Source of the DNA: G965220305 sp965220305
Lineage (GTDB): Bacteria; Chloroflexota; Dehalococcoidia; Lucifugimonadales; UBA3495
DNA: 64,000 nt
Assembly (NCBI GenBank): GCA_965220305.1
Contig: OZ244817.1
Location: forward strand, 2,108,001-2,172,000
Direction: 5' to 3'
Every line of letters begins with the position of its first letter. Position 1 is the stretch's first letter. The translations under genes and the position numbers were made by a program. The notes below the pieces were generated by a model, which saw only the letters and a list, made by a program, of their open reading frames with translations, was not told the DNA's origin and ran no database searches. Of the stretch, positions 43,717-52,406 are shown piece after piece.

Positions 43717-44037
43717 GTGTTTTTTGAGCTACGACAGTACCGCACCCTGCCGGGGCAGCGGGAAAACTGGGTCAAATTCATGGAAGAGAAGATAATACCC
43801 TTCCAGGTATCCCAGGGAATGGTAATCCTAGGCAGCTTCGTGGGACAGGAGGAGGACGACCTCTACGTCTGGATCCGCCGCTTCGCCAGCGAAGAGGAGC
43901 GGGAACGCCTGTACGAAGCCGTCTACGAAAGCGACTACTGGAAGAACGAGGTTGCCCCCCAGGTGCCCCGGATGTTGGACCGGGACAAGATAGTGGTGAC
44001 CCGTATCGAGTCCACCCCCAAGTCGGCAATTCACTAG
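43717..44037 (+). CDS. NIPSNAP-type ferredoxin-fold protein
   Basis: A 106-residue NIPSNAP-like dimeric alpha-beta-barrel protein: FFELRQYRTLPGQRENWVKF, then VILGSFVGQEEDDLYVWIRRF, then a MLDRDKIVV strand. The GTG at 43711 overlaps the AGGAGG site, so the GTG at 43717 (five bases after it) is the likely start. Function of bacterial NIPSNAP proteins is unknown. Confidence 0.8.
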   Translation: MFFELRQYRTLPGQRENWVKFMEEKIIPFQVSQGMVILGSFVGQEEDDLYVWIRRFASEEERERLYEAVYESDYWKNEVAPQVPRMLDRDKIVVTRIESTPKSAIH

Positions 44038-44161
44038 CCAACCCAGCGGCCCCGTGGCATTCCCCGCCCCAGTGTGGCGGACCCGGCAACCCCGGAGAAT
44101 GGGCCGGGGTCTAAACTGAACGGGTGAAGCCAGCGACTGCCCCAGCTATACAGGAGGAAGT

Positions 44162-44704
44162 ATGCCCCCCAAACAGTATTCCAGCGCCCCCGGGTTGATT
44201 CTGGACCCCGCCATGCGCTACTCCGCCACCATTCGCACCAGCCTCGGCAACCTGACCCTGGACCTGCTGCCCGCCGAGGCCCCCCGGGCGGTCAACAACT
44301 TTGTGTTCCTGGCCCGGGACGGCTTCTACGACAACGGGTGCTTCCACCGGGTAATCAAGGGGTTCATGATTCAGGGCGGATGTCCCCAAGGCACCGGTCG
44401 GGGCGGCCCCGGCTACCGCTTCCCGGACGAGCCGGTGAACCGACCCTACGTTAAGGGCACCCTGGCCATGGCCAACGCCGGCCCCAACACCAACGGCAGC
44501 CAGTTTTTCATCGTCCACGGCGACAACGCGGGGCTGCCCCCCAACTACACCATCTTCGGCGCCCTGTCCCAGGGGGAGGACACCTTGGAAAGCCTGGCCA
44601 ACGCGCCGGTGGCCGCCAGCCAGGGCGGCGAGCCTTCCAGCCCCACCGAGCGTCTGGAGATTCACGGCATCGACATCGACGAGCAGCCCATCAACCCGGC
44701 CTAA
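44162..44704 (+). CDS. Cyclophilin-type peptidyl-prolyl isomerase
   Basis: A 180-residue cyclophilin: MRYSATIRTSLGNLTLDLLP, NNFVFLARDGFYDNGCFHRV, IKGFMIQGGCPQGTGRGGPG and MANAGPNTNGSQFFIVHGD. The catalytic Arg is in FHRVIKGFMIQGG. No signal peptide, so it acts in the cytoplasm on proline peptide bonds. AGGAGG precedes the ATG. Length is normal for the single-domain type. Confidence 0.95.
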   Translation: MPPKQYSSAPGLILDPAMRYSATIRTSLGNLTLDLLPAEAPRAVNNFVFLARDGFYDNGCFHRVIKGFMIQGGCPQGTGRGGPGYRFPDEPVNRPYVKGTLAMANAGPNTNGSQFFIVHGDNAGLPPNYTIFGALSQGEDTLESLANAPVAASQGGEPSSPTERLEIHGIDIDEQPINPA

Positions 44705-44908
44705 CCCCCGGCATACAAGCGCCCTCGGGAAAGGGAATCACCCGTCCCGTTATTCCTGTGAAAGTGGGAGTAGCGGGGCGGGTTAACTGGTTTTTTGACC
44801 GAAGTTGGCAATCTGACGTTCTGGATCCGGCCTGCCCGGAATTACGGAACGGTACAATCCAAATTGGCGAGTATGGTACATTGGGGGAACCAGGGAGGTT
44901 GTCAAGCT

Positions 44909-45265
44909 ATGGGAACGTTCCATACACGGGTTGGAGTTGGCAACCCTGCCAACCGGGAATTCCAATGGGTGGATGCGTTGGTTGATACCGGGGCTACCTA
45001 CTCGATGATGCCGGCTTCACTCTTGGACCAACTGCTTCACCTGTCACCGGAAGAGAAAGAGGTCTTCACATTAGCTGATGGTAATGAGCAGAGTTACGGC
45101 ATAGGACAAGCGAGCTTCAACATTGGGGAACGGGAAAGAATCAGCCCAGTGATTTTTGGTCCCGAAGACATCTATTTGCTGGGGGCCACTTCGCTTCAGA
45201 CTTTTGGCTTGATTGCCGACACCAGCAATCATCGCCTGATTCCGGCGCCCAGATTGACCCTCTAA
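44909..45265 (+). CDS. Retropepsin-like aspartic protease, single domain
   Basis: A 118-residue protein with the active-site segment VDALVDTGATYSMMPASLL, which is the DTGA motif of retroviral-type (clan AA) proteases. The C-terminal half carries EDIYLLGATSLQTFGLIAD, the second conserved hydrophobic-Gly strand. It must dimerise to be active. ATG 44909 is preceded by GGGAGG; the ORF could be opened further 5' to 44795 without conserved sequence. Similar single-domain proteins are widespread in bacteria with unknown targets. Confidence 0.8.
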   Translation: MGTFHTRVGVGNPANREFQWVDALVDTGATYSMMPASLLDQLLHLSPEEKEVFTLADGNEQSYGIGQASFNIGERERISPVIFGPEDIYLLGATSLQTFGLIADTSNHRLIPAPRLTL

Positions 45266-45281
45266 TCCTTGCGGGCGCCCA

Positions 45282-46625
45282 CTACGCCGGCCGGGCGGCC
45301 CGGCTGGGACGGGGAGTTGCCGAGGGCAGCGGCGGCCTCCGGGCCAGCAGGAAGAGCACCCCGCCCAGGAAGTTCAGCCCGGCCAGGGTGAAGAAGGCCA
45401 GGTCGTAGGTGCCCAGTTCGTCGCGGACGTACCCGGCGAAGGGCGACGAAATCAGCAGCAGCACGTTCATGGGTACGGTGGAGAGGCCCAGAATCTTGCC
45501 GAAGGAAGTCCGGCCAAAGTATTCACCGCGAATGGCCACCGTCAACGGGCTGCGCCCTCCAAACCCAATGCCGAACATGATGGCGAAGAGGTAGAAGCTG
45601 GCCAGGCTCGACGCCAGGGTCAGCACCACCACCGCGGCGGCCTGGACCGAGGTGAATACGAACAGCCCCACCCGCTTGGGAATGCGGTCGCCAATGTATC
45701 CCCCCACTATCTGGAAGACCATCCCCACGGCGGTGTACACCGTTACCAGCCAGGCGGTGTCCTGCACGTGAAACCCCTTGTCCTGCATCAACAGCCCCAG
45801 GTGGGTGAAGATGGCGAGGATGACCATAGAGGTAAAGCCGTGGCCCACGGATATTAGCCAGAAAGCCGGGGTGCGCAGGGCCTGCGCGGCGGTAAGGTCG
45901 CCGAACTCCGCCCCGTCGCCGCGCTGGGCCGGAGACCTTGACTGGGAAACAGCGGGAGCCGGCTCCCGCTCCGGGGCCACCCCGTCGGGGTATTGATTGT
46001 AGTCCTGGGGCCGGTTGCGAATTAGGCGGGAGAGGGGCAACGCCACCACCAGGCAGACAATACCCAGGATTAGCGCGGTAAGAGACCAGCCGATACGGTC
46101 GTACTCCGGGTCGATGGCCCAGGCGATGGCGGGGACCAACAGCAACGCTCCCAGGCGGCTGCCCACGCTGGCCCACCCGATGGCCTTGGCCCGCTGCCGG
46201 GAGAACCAGTTATTGATGGTGGTCATCATGGGGAGCCAACTGCCCAGCCCTTGGCCCAGGGCCATCACCATGTAGGCCAAGTAGAACACCCATAGGGTGT
46301 GCATCTGGGAGTATATGATGAACCCCACGCCCAGAATCAGCAGGCCCAGGAGAATCATGCGACGGGCGCCCAACTTGTCGGTGAGGTACCCCTCAATGGG
46401 CCCCATGATGCCACCTTCAACCCGGGTGAGGGTGAGGGCCCAGCTCAGTTGGGTGCGGGTCCAGCCGAAATGCTGCTCCAGGGCCACTGCCCATATCTGC
46501 ATCGCGTGGAACAGGGGCACGGTGGCGATGGTCATTATCAACCCGCTGGCGCCCACCAGCCACCAGCCGTAAAAAACGCCCCGAATCTTTCCCGGGGCGC
46601 CGGCGACTTGTCCTACCCGATTCAA
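45282..46625 (-). CDS. Major facilitator superfamily transporter
   Basis: A 447-residue MFS carrier with 12 predicted membrane helices, beginning GVFYGWWLVGASGLIMTIAT, which is the oxalate/formate-antiporter or monocarboxylate-like start. The charged loop between helices 2 and 3 is GYLTDKLGARRMILLGL (motif A form). The start is TTG 46625, 36 bases after the likely transcription start. A central cytoplasmic loop (PEREPAPAVSQSRSPAQRG) links the halves. Substrate is unknown. The promoter at 46668-46704 is shared in design with that of the 105-residue protein. Confidence 0.88.
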   Translation of the reverse strand: MNRVGQVAGAPGKIRGVFYGWWLVGASGLIMTIATVPLFHAMQIWAVALEQHFGWTRTQLSWALTLTRVEGGIMGPIEGYLTDKLGARRMILLGLLILGVGFIIYSQMHTLWVFYLAYMVMALGQGLGSWLPMMTTINNWFSRQRAKAIGWASVGSRLGALLLVPAIAWAIDPEYDRIGWSLTALILGIVCLVVALPLSRLIRNRPQDYNQYPDGVAPEREPAPAVSQSRSPAQRGDGAEFGDLTAAQALRTPAFWLISVGHGFTSMVILAIFTHLGLLMQDKGFHVQDTAWLVTVYTAVGMVFQIVGGYIGDRIPKRVGLFVFTSVQAAAVVVLTLASSLASFYLFAIMFGIGFGGRSPLTVAIRGEYFGRTSFGKILGLSTVPMNVLLLISSPFAGYVRDELGTYDLAFFTLAGLNFLGGVLFLLARRPPLPSATPRPSRAARPA

Positions 46626-46667
46626 ACTATTTACCCTTGCCTGTGGCTATTCCCCCGACCCGGCTCC

Positions 46668-46704
46668 ATGATAAGTCTCCCACAATATCGAGTCAAGGGA
46701 TATT
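46668..46704 (-). promoter_or_regulatory. Promoter with palindromic operator, same design as at 29066
   Basis: On the minus strand TTGACT (46691-46696), 17 bases, and TATCAT (46668-46673). AATATC-N9-GATATT at 46684-46704 is a perfect inverted repeat over the -35 box, with N9 differing from the other copy by one base. Predicted start is about 46661; the MFS start codon follows at 46625. Confidence 0.75.
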
Positions 46705-46750
46705 ACATAACCATCATCATTGCTAGAAGTAATATCATTTGGCGCTCGCG

Positions 46751-47596
46751 TCAGGCTTCGCCCGGTGGCCGGGTGGTCTGCAACCACAACTGGTAGACCG
46801 TCCGGCGGGGAATGCCCGAAGCCTGGGACACCAGGGCCACCGCCTCCCGGGCCCGGGCTCCCGAGTCCCGCAATTGACGCAGCCTTTCCCCGGCTGCCGC
46901 CAGGTCGGACTCGGCGGGTCCCGTTGGAGAAGGGGTCTCCGTCGCTCCGGCCACCACCAGCGCAAACTCGCCCCGGGGCGATTGGAAACGCTCCACCGCC
47001 TGGGACAACGGGCCCCGAAAGACCTCCTGATGCAGCTTGGTCAGCTCCCGGCACACGGCCATCTGCCGGTCGCCCAGGGCTGCTAGCAGGTCGGCCAGCG
47101 TGGCCGTGACCCGGTGGGGGGCCTCGAAAATCACCAGCGTCTGCGGCGTAGACTCCAGGGACTCCAGCCGCGCCCGCCGATCTTTGCGACGCCGAGGCAA
47201 GAATCCCAGGAAAAGGAACTCGTCGCCGGGCAGCCCCGACACCGCCAGGGCCGTCGTAACCGCCGAAACCCCGGGGACCACCTCCACCGGGAAGAGGGCG
47301 GCGGCCTGGGCCACCGCATCGCTGCCCGGGTCGCTGACTCCGGGCATACCGGCATCGGTGACCAGGGCCACATCGCCCGACTCCAGGGCCTTGAGCAAGA
47401 TGGGCAGCTTGGACCGCCAATTGTGCTGGTGGAAGCTGGTCAGGGGGGTGTGGATTTCCAGGTGGTTGAGCAGGCGGCGGGTGACCCGGGTATCCTCGGC
47501 GGCAATCAGGGACACCTGTCCCAGGACACGGGCCGCCCGCAGGGTCAGGTCCTCCAGGTTGCCGATGGGTGTGCCGACGACATACAGGGTGCCCAT
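46751..47596 (-). CDS. rsmI: 16S rRNA (cytidine-1402 2'-O)-methyltransferase
   Basis: A 281-residue SAM-dependent enzyme of the tetrapyrrole-methylase fold. It begins MGTLYVVGTPIGNLEDLTLR, has EDTRVTRRLLNHLEI, TSFHQHN, VALVTDAGMPGVSDPGS and VVPGVSAVTTALAVSGLP, and ends PRRTVYQLWLQTTRP. It modifies C1402 in the ribosome. ATG 47596 fits the N-terminal consensus; the ORF's upstream extension to 48136 is not real. Confidence 0.95.
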   Translation of the reverse strand: MGTLYVVGTPIGNLEDLTLRAARVLGQVSLIAAEDTRVTRRLLNHLEIHTPLTSFHQHNWRSKLPILLKALESGDVALVTDAGMPGVSDPGSDAVAQAAALFPVEVVPGVSAVTTALAVSGLPGDEFLFLGFLPRRRKDRRARLESLESTPQTLVIFEAPHRVTATLADLLAALGDRQMAVCRELTKLHQEVFRGPLSQAVERFQSPRGEFALVVAGATETPSPTGPAESDLAAAGERLRQLRDSGARAREAVALVSQASGIPRRTVYQLWLQTTRPPGEA

Positions 47597-47983
47597 TGGC
47601 CAAGTATAACCCAGCCGGGGAAGCCGGGGCATTCGATGGTAGCCGCTCCGACTTGGCTTGAAAGCCTCATCCTGCGCCTGCCGAATGGCAAGTAAGGCAG
47701 GGCCTTTCGATTGTCCTGAGAAACCCTTTGTTTCACCCGTCATTCTCGGCCCAGCCCTTGGATTCCCGCTTTCGCGGGAATCCAAGGGCTGGGGTGGCCG
47801 ATAGCCCCCCTTTGTAAAGGGGGAGGCAACCGGGTAGCCCAATAATCGAAAGGCCCTGGTCGGGGAAGGCCGCAGCTTGTACCTGGAGCAATTTGCCGGG
47901 TAGACTATAGCAGCGGAATTCAAGCCTAAAGCGGCGGCGATCCGGGTAGGCCAATCCAGCGTAATAGGCAAGGGCAACAAGCA
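47597..47983. other. Intergenic region with palindrome
   Basis: It contains a perfect 18-bp-arm palindrome (47752-47791) and a CGTCATTCTCGGCCC half-site before it. No gene seen. Confidence 0.5.
47752..47791. repeat. Perfect palindrome, family A
   Basis: CAGCCCTTGGATTCCCGC and GCGGGAATCCAAGGGCTG are exact complements over 18 bp with loop TTTC. It is the longest perfect member in the window. Confidence 0.9.
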
Positions 47984-48145
47984 ATGACGAGACCCAACTG
48001 GCACACCCAACATCCTCCGGCGTGTACCTGCGCCTTTTGTGAAGAGAAGAAATACATCGTGCGGCAGGAAGACCGGAAGATAGGCCGCAACGAGAAGTGC
48101 CCCTGCGGCAGCGGCAGGAAATACAAGCGGTGCCACGGCAAGTAG
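47984..48145 (+). CDS. SEC-C motif miniprotein
   Basis: A 53-residue ORF from ATG 47984 to TAG 48145. It begins MTRPNWHTQHPPACTCAFCE and ends EKCPCGSGRKYKRCHGK, a complete SEC-C zinc-binding motif (CPCGSGRKYKxCHG) as found at the SecA C-terminus. It also has an earlier CTCAFC knuckle, giving two possible metal sites. It is too short to be called routinely. It is probably a free zinc knuckle acting as a binding module; no secretion gene is adjacent. Confidence 0.7.
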   Translation: MTRPNWHTQHPPACTCAFCEEKKYIVRQEDRKIGRNEKCPCGSGRKYKRCHGK

Positions 48146-48284
48146 TCACGGGCATTGTGGGGCCAATACCGGGAGCAGTGCTTTCTCCTTGGGACAGGCC
48201 ACCGGAGGGCCATAAACCATGCAGGCTGCGGGGGCGCCACCGCGCGACGCCGTCGGACGAGGGCCTGCTGAGAACGCAACTGAC

Positions 48285-48812
48285 ATGAACAAACGTATGC
48301 TCGCAATCATGGCGGTGACCGTGGTGACGGTGGCCGCAATACTGGCCGTCCTGGGGTGGTCCGCCTGGCCGGACCCGGACCCGCAGCATTCGGAGGCCTC
48401 CGATTCCCAGATGGTGGAGCGGGGCGCGACCATATACCAGCAGCATTGCGCCTCCTGCCACGGCGTCAACTTGGAAGGACAGGAGGGCTGGCAGCAGCGG
48501 CAGCCCGACGGCACCCTATTGGCCCCGCCCCACGACGGGTCCGGCCACACCTGGCACCATTCAGACGATATGTTGTTCAGGATTACCAAGTTCGGTACCG
48601 ACGCGGTGGTGCCCGGTCCCCACAAGAGCGCTATGATTGGGTTCGCCGACATACTGAGCGACGAAGAAATTTGGGCCGCATTGGCCTATATCAAGAGCCG
48701 TTGGCCCCAGGAAATCCGGGAGGCGCACCAGACCCGGCAGGGTGGTGGCAGCCATTCCGACGAATCCGACGCTTCTGGCACGCCCGGAGACTCAGGCCAT
48801 TCCGGCCATTAG
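48285..48812 (+). CDS. Membrane-anchored c-type cytochrome
   Basis: A 175-residue protein with an N-terminal membrane helix (residues 5-25) and a single-haem cytochrome c domain: CASCH at residues 55-59 and a downstream Met in KSAMIGFADILSDEEIWA, the distal ligand candidate. The C-terminal Gly/Ser/His tail (GGGSHSDESDASGTPGDSGH) is unusual. Its position in the cell is outside the membrane. It probably transfers electrons between a quinol and an oxidase or dehydrogenase. ATG 48285 lacks a strong ribosome binding site. Confidence 0.85.
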   Translation: MNKRMLAIMAVTVVTVAAILAVLGWSAWPDPDPQHSEASDSQMVERGATIYQQHCASCHGVNLEGQEGWQQRQPDGTLLAPPHDGSGHTWHHSDDMLFRITKFGTDAVVPGPHKSAMIGFADILSDEEIWAALAYIKSRWPQEIREAHQTRQGGGSHSDESDASGTPGDSGHSGH

Positions 48813-48830
48813 CTCAATGGCATCGGCCCA

Positions 48831-48930
48831 ACTCGACAGGCTCACCATGACCGGAGTCAAATGGGCTTGGCAATAACCCAGTCATCCTGAGCCTGTCGAA
48901 GGGCAGGTCATGGTGAGCCTGTCGAAGGGA
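48831..48930. repeat. Cluster of family B repeats
   Basis: CGACAGGCTCACCATGACC, CCTGAGCCTGTCGAAGGGCA and GGTGAGCCTGTCGAAGGGA stand within 100 bases, in opposite orientations, so they can pair. Confidence 0.7.
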
Positions 48931-49049
48931 ATCCCCAGTCACCCACTCCCCGGCCTCTCCCCAGCTTGTAAGGCGACAAAGCGGCACCTATAGTGTAAGC
49001 CAGTAAAATCGGCCCCCTGGTCTGCGGGGGGCGCCACGGGAGGAACGGC

Positions 49050-50105
49050 ATGGAAATCGGTGTGGGACTGGACGCATCCCTGGGACTCACCTTCGACGAT
49101 CAGGCATCCCTATCCCAAGAGGCGGCCCGGCTGGGCTATACCAATATCTGGACCCCCGAGGGGGCCGGCCAGGACTCCTTTCAACTGTGCGCGCAACGCT
49201 GGGCGGCCAGCCACGAGGTGACGCCCGGGGGCCTGACCACCGGCATCGCCGTGTCGCCGGTGATGTACCGCACTCCGGTGGCCTTCGCCATGAGCGGCGG
49301 CACCCTCAGCCAGATGACGGGCGGGCGCTTCCTCATGGGCATCGGCTCCGGCGGGGCCTACCGTCCCCGGACGCGCCAGTCCCTGGGCCTGCCCCGGATG
49401 TCGGCGCTGGCCCTGATGCGCGACTACCTGATTACCGTCCGCCAGTTGGTGGCCGGGGAGACGGTGGACTACCAGGGCGAGGTCATCACCCTGCGGGGCG
49501 TCAAGCTGGCCATCGACCCGCCGCCCCAGACTCCCGTTTACCTGGGGGCCCTGGGGCCGCAGATGCTGCGACTGTCCGGCGAGCTGGCCGACGGAGTGTG
49601 CATGAACTGGTGCACCCCCGAGCAGATAGCCTGGAGCCGGGAGCGTATTGCCGAGGGGGCCCGGGAGGCCGGACGCGACCCCTCGGAAGTGCAGGTAGCG
49701 GAGTACATCCGGGTCTGCGTGGACGAAGACGTGGACGTGGCCCGCCGGGCCTTCGCCAGGGCCTGCATGGGGTACGCCCTGGGCCAGTCGGTGCCCTCGG
49801 AGCGGGAGCGGGCCCTGGGCTACCGGGGCCACTTCGACCGCATGGGCTTCGCTGAGGAGTTGGCCGACCTGGACCAGATGCGCCGCGACGGAGCATCGCC
49901 CGACGAGGTGGCCGATGCCTTCCCGGTGGAGGTGTTGCAGCGGGTGGGCTACTACGGGCCCGCGTTGGGGGCTGCCGCTGCCTTCAACAAGCTGTCCCAG
50001 GGGTTGGACATGGCGATGGTGCGGGTGGTGTCGGCGCGCCCCGGGCTGGAGTCGGCGCTGGCGACCATGCGGGCCTGCACGCCGGAGTTGGTGGAGAACA
50101 GCTAA
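49050..50105 (+). CDS. LLM-class flavin-dependent oxidoreductase (F420/FMN)
   Basis: A 351-residue luciferase-like barrel. It begins MEIGVGLDASLGLTFDDQASL and has the family strand TTGIAVSPVMYRTPVAFAMS, then GGRFLMGIGSGGAYRPRTRQ, then a substrate-side segment PPPQTPVYLGALGPQMLRLSG. Members use FMNH2 or F420H2. Start ATG 49050 has GGAGG upstream. Together with the broken copy at 2089 it shows the LLM richness of this lineage. Substrate unknown. Confidence 0.88.
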   Translation: MEIGVGLDASLGLTFDDQASLSQEAARLGYTNIWTPEGAGQDSFQLCAQRWAASHEVTPGGLTTGIAVSPVMYRTPVAFAMSGGTLSQMTGGRFLMGIGSGGAYRPRTRQSLGLPRMSALALMRDYLITVRQLVAGETVDYQGEVITLRGVKLAIDPPPQTPVYLGALGPQMLRLSGELADGVCMNWCTPEQIAWSRERIAEGAREAGRDPSEVQVAEYIRVCVDEDVDVARRAFARACMGYALGQSVPSERERALGYRGHFDRMGFAEELADLDQMRRDGASPDEVADAFPVEVLQRVGYYGPALGAAAAFNKLSQGLDMAMVRVVSARPGLESALATMRACTPELVENS

Positions 50106-50137
50106 CCGGGATAGCCAACCCGTCCTCTGCAAGCCCC

Positions 50138-50162
50138 GTCATTCCGGCGGAGGCCGGAATCC
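50138..50162. repeat. Intergenic palindrome, family A
   Basis: GTCATTCCGGC and GCCGGAATCC arms around GGAG. Confidence 0.6.
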
Positions 50163-50223
50163 ATAACCCAGTTGGCAGTTGTGTTCACCTGGGGAGAAGG
50201 AGGAATCCACTGCCGAAGCGTGT

Positions 50224-50246
50224 GCGGGCGCACAGTGGTGCGCCCC
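50224..50246. repeat. Intergenic palindrome, family D
   Basis: GCGGGCGCAC and GGTGCGCCC arms. Confidence 0.6.
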
Positions 50247-50345
50247 TACGATACGTCCTGCGTCTGGGATAAGTGTACGAACCCTCGTTCATGGTGGGCC
50301 TGTCCCCTCCGAAGGTAGAGGAAAGGGCAACCCTCACCAAAACAA

Positions 50346-50375
50346 CATGACCCCCGCCCTGGGGCGGAGGTCATG
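50346..50375 (-). terminator. Hairpin between convergent genes
   Basis: CATGACCCCCGCCC and GGGGCGGAGGTCATG are almost complementary (14 bp, one mismatch). It lies between the LLM gene and the convergent hydrolase gene. Confidence 0.6.
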
Positions 50376-50414
50376 TAATCGGTTAACCCTGGTACTGGGG
50401 AATCGCCCGTGCGC

Positions 50415-51203
50415 TTAGTCGTCGGCGGCCACGGCCTCCCGTGCCCCGACTCCGGCGCCCAGGTGCTGACCGTAGAAGGCGAAAACCTTCTCCCAGGCGT
50501 CCACGGCGGCGTGTTGGCGATAGCTGGGCCGGTCCACGGCGAAGAACCCGTGTCCCGCGCCGTCATAGCGGTGGAAATCGTAGTTCTTGCCGTGCTGCTT
50601 CAACATCTCCTCGGTGCGGTTAACGTCCTCCGGTGAGGGTCGAGCATCCTCGTTGCCGAAGATTCCAAGCAGCGGGCAATTCAACCCGGAGGTGTAGTCG
50701 ATGGGGGCCACGGGCTGGCGCTCGGTAAGCTCATCCGCGCCAGCGGTGACGCCGCCACCCCAGCAGTCCACGGCAGCATCGATGCCTTCCAGAGTGCAGG
50801 CGGCCAGGTATACCTGGCGGCCACCGGAGCAGAAACCGATGATGCCCACCTTGCCGTTGGCGTAGGGCAGGGAGCGCAAATAGGCGGCGGCGGCGGCCAC
50901 GTCGCCCATGGTGCGGGCGTCGGGCATTCCCCCGGCATCCCGGACGCTGTTGCTATTGGCTACTGAATTGCCCTGGCCCTCCCGGAAGTGCAGGTTGGGG
51001 GAGATGCAGTTGAAGCCGTTATACGCAATCTTGCGCGCCATTTCCTTGGACGCCTCGTCCCAGCCCGGCATGTGGTGAATCAACACAACGCTGCCCCGGG
51101 CTTCGCCACCCAGCGGGCGCGCCAGGTAAGCGTCAATCTGGTCCCCGTTGTGGCCGTTGATCAAGACTGTTTCCGCCAACATTCCCTCGTAAGGCGCCAT
51201 CAT
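50415..51203 (-). CDS. Dienelactone hydrolase family protein
   Basis: A 262-residue alpha/beta-hydrolase. The Cys nucleophile is Cys125 in GIIGFCSGGRQVYLA, Asp186 is in IFGNEDARPSPED, and His218 is in YDGAGHGFFAVD, which gives the DLH triad C/D/H. Dienelactone hydrolases act after ring cleavage of chloro-aromatics, and the larger family hydrolyses other esters and lactones. The second ATG (51200) has better spacing from GGAGGG than the first. With the bicupin it could take part in aromatic breakdown, though the two are 46 kb apart. Confidence 0.88.
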   Translation of the reverse strand: MMAPYEGMLAETVLINGHNGDQIDAYLARPLGGEARGSVVLIHHMPGWDEASKEMARKIAYNGFNCISPNLHFREGQGNSVANSNSVRDAGGMPDARTMGDVAAAAAYLRSLPYANGKVGIIGFCSGGRQVYLAACTLEGIDAAVDCWGGGVTAGADELTERQPVAPIDYTSGLNCPLLGIFGNEDARPSPEDVNRTEEMLKQHGKNYDFHRYDGAGHGFFAVDRPSYRQHAAVDAWEKVFAFYGQHLGAGVGAREAVAADD

Positions 51204-51387
51204 TCCCTCCTATCCAGGTCGATATTTCAAGCTACACTGAAGCTGGGGTATCTCTGGCCCAGCCTGGCTTGAACATTACTACTGACAAGCTGGAGTGTCA
51301 ACCGGGAAAGCGGCGGCTACCGTTGTTCCGAGGGGCCTGCGCCATTCCTCTGTGTTGAAATTGACATCCTACCCATTGGACTCTACA

Positions 51388-52302
51388 TTACTCTTTAGTC
51401 GATGTATTGTAGCTGGGCGCTCTTTCAAACATTGTCGCCTGGTCAGGCGAATACTCCAATGTCCCTTTTCGGTATTTATGATCTTCCGCCGATGGGTCAT
51501 AATTCAAAATCAAGATTTCTCTGTTCAGAGTTCGCTTCCTGCCATGTACCCTAACTTCTGCTTCTGCTGAGCGCATACCCGACGAAGACTGGATCTGAAC
51601 GATGTTGTAGTTTCGAAATGTTGCCCGCACTCCTTCGGTGTCATATGAAGAGAGCATCCACTTACATTTGACTCTGCTTAGTCGTTCCGCGATGGCCGAG
51701 TGTTCAGCCATCAACCTCATATTATACTTATAATTAGCTCCATTTCCTGGGTAAGGAGGATCAAGGTACATAAAAGACGCAGAGCGGTCGTACCGTTCGA
51801 CGCATTCGGTCCAATCCAAGTTTTCGATTATGACGGTTTTCAGCCGGTCATGGACTGGCTCAATGCGACGTCGCAGTGATTTCAGAGCACCGATGAGTCT
51901 ATTGCCATGTCCCCCATCAGAGGTGCTGGTTTGAAACCTTGGATATAGAGCTTCCCCTCCCCATCCAGCCATAATCAAATAGTAGAAACGATGTGCACGT
52001 TCTATCTTTGATAGTGACTTGGGAGCAACTTCGGCCAATCTTTGAAACTCGCTCCTTGATGCTAATTCAAGGTCGAATGATTTGATAAGTTCTTCGGGCT
52101 GGTGTTTCACTACTCTGAAAAAGTTGATCAGTTCTTCGTCAATGTCGTTGAGAATTTCTACCGGACTTGGCGGTTTACCAAAAAGGACCCATGCAGCGCC
52201 ACCAAAAGGCTCCACATAGCACGTGTGAGCAGGGATTAGCGGGATAATGGCCTTCCTAAGCCTCGACTTCCCGCCTACCCACTTAAAGGGACTGTTAATC
52301 AT
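51388..52302 (-). CDS. D12-class DNA adenine methyltransferase of a type II restriction-modification system
   Basis: A 304-residue Dam-like N6-adenine methyltransferase. FKWVGGKSRL (residues 6-15) and VEPFGGAAWVL bind AdoMet; LDPPYPG (DPPY at 181-184) is the catalytic motif IV. The target-recognition part lies between. The gene is AT-richer than neighbouring genes and divergent from a controller and a nuclease-like gene 104 bp away, so it is the modification half of a mobile RM module. Recognition sequence unknown; Dam-type enzymes often read short 4-bp sites. Confidence 0.9.
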   Translation of the reverse strand: MINSPFKWVGGKSRLRKAIIPLIPAHTCYVEPFGGAAWVLFGKPPSPVEILNDIDEELINFFRVVKHQPEELIKSFDLELASRSEFQRLAEVAPKSLSKIERAHRFYYLIMAGWGGEALYPRFQTSTSDGGHGNRLIGALKSLRRRIEPVHDRLKTVIIENLDWTECVERYDRSASFMYLDPPYPGNGANYKYNMRLMAEHSAIAERLSRVKCKWMLSSYDTEGVRATFRNYNIVQIQSSSGMRSAEAEVRVHGRKRTLNREILILNYDPSAEDHKYRKGTLEYSPDQATMFERAPSYNTSTKE

Positions 52303-52344
52303 TGCTGCCCCGACTCTTGGCGAACTAAGGTGATTTTACTGCTG

Positions 52345-52385
52345 ATATCACCGATATGGAAACGGTTATGTCTCTATTGGAGACA
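52345..52385 (+). promoter_or_regulatory. Candidate controller-protein operators
   Basis: In the 104-bp divergent gap between the methyltransferase and the XRE gene there are two inverted repeats: ATATC-ACC-GATAT (52345-52357) and TGTCTC-TATTG-GAGACA (52369-52385), both perfect. They are 22 nt before the XRE start codon. Controller proteins of RM systems bind such paired boxes and both stimulate and limit their own operon. Confidence 0.5.
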
Positions 52386-52406
52386 ATTTAACATGGGCGG
52401 ATTGGT

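Larger units (their letters stand above)
50106..50414. other. Intergenic region with repeats
   Basis: It contains a family A palindrome (50138-50162), a family D palindrome (50224-50246) and a terminator hairpin (50346-50375). No gene. Confidence 0.6.
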
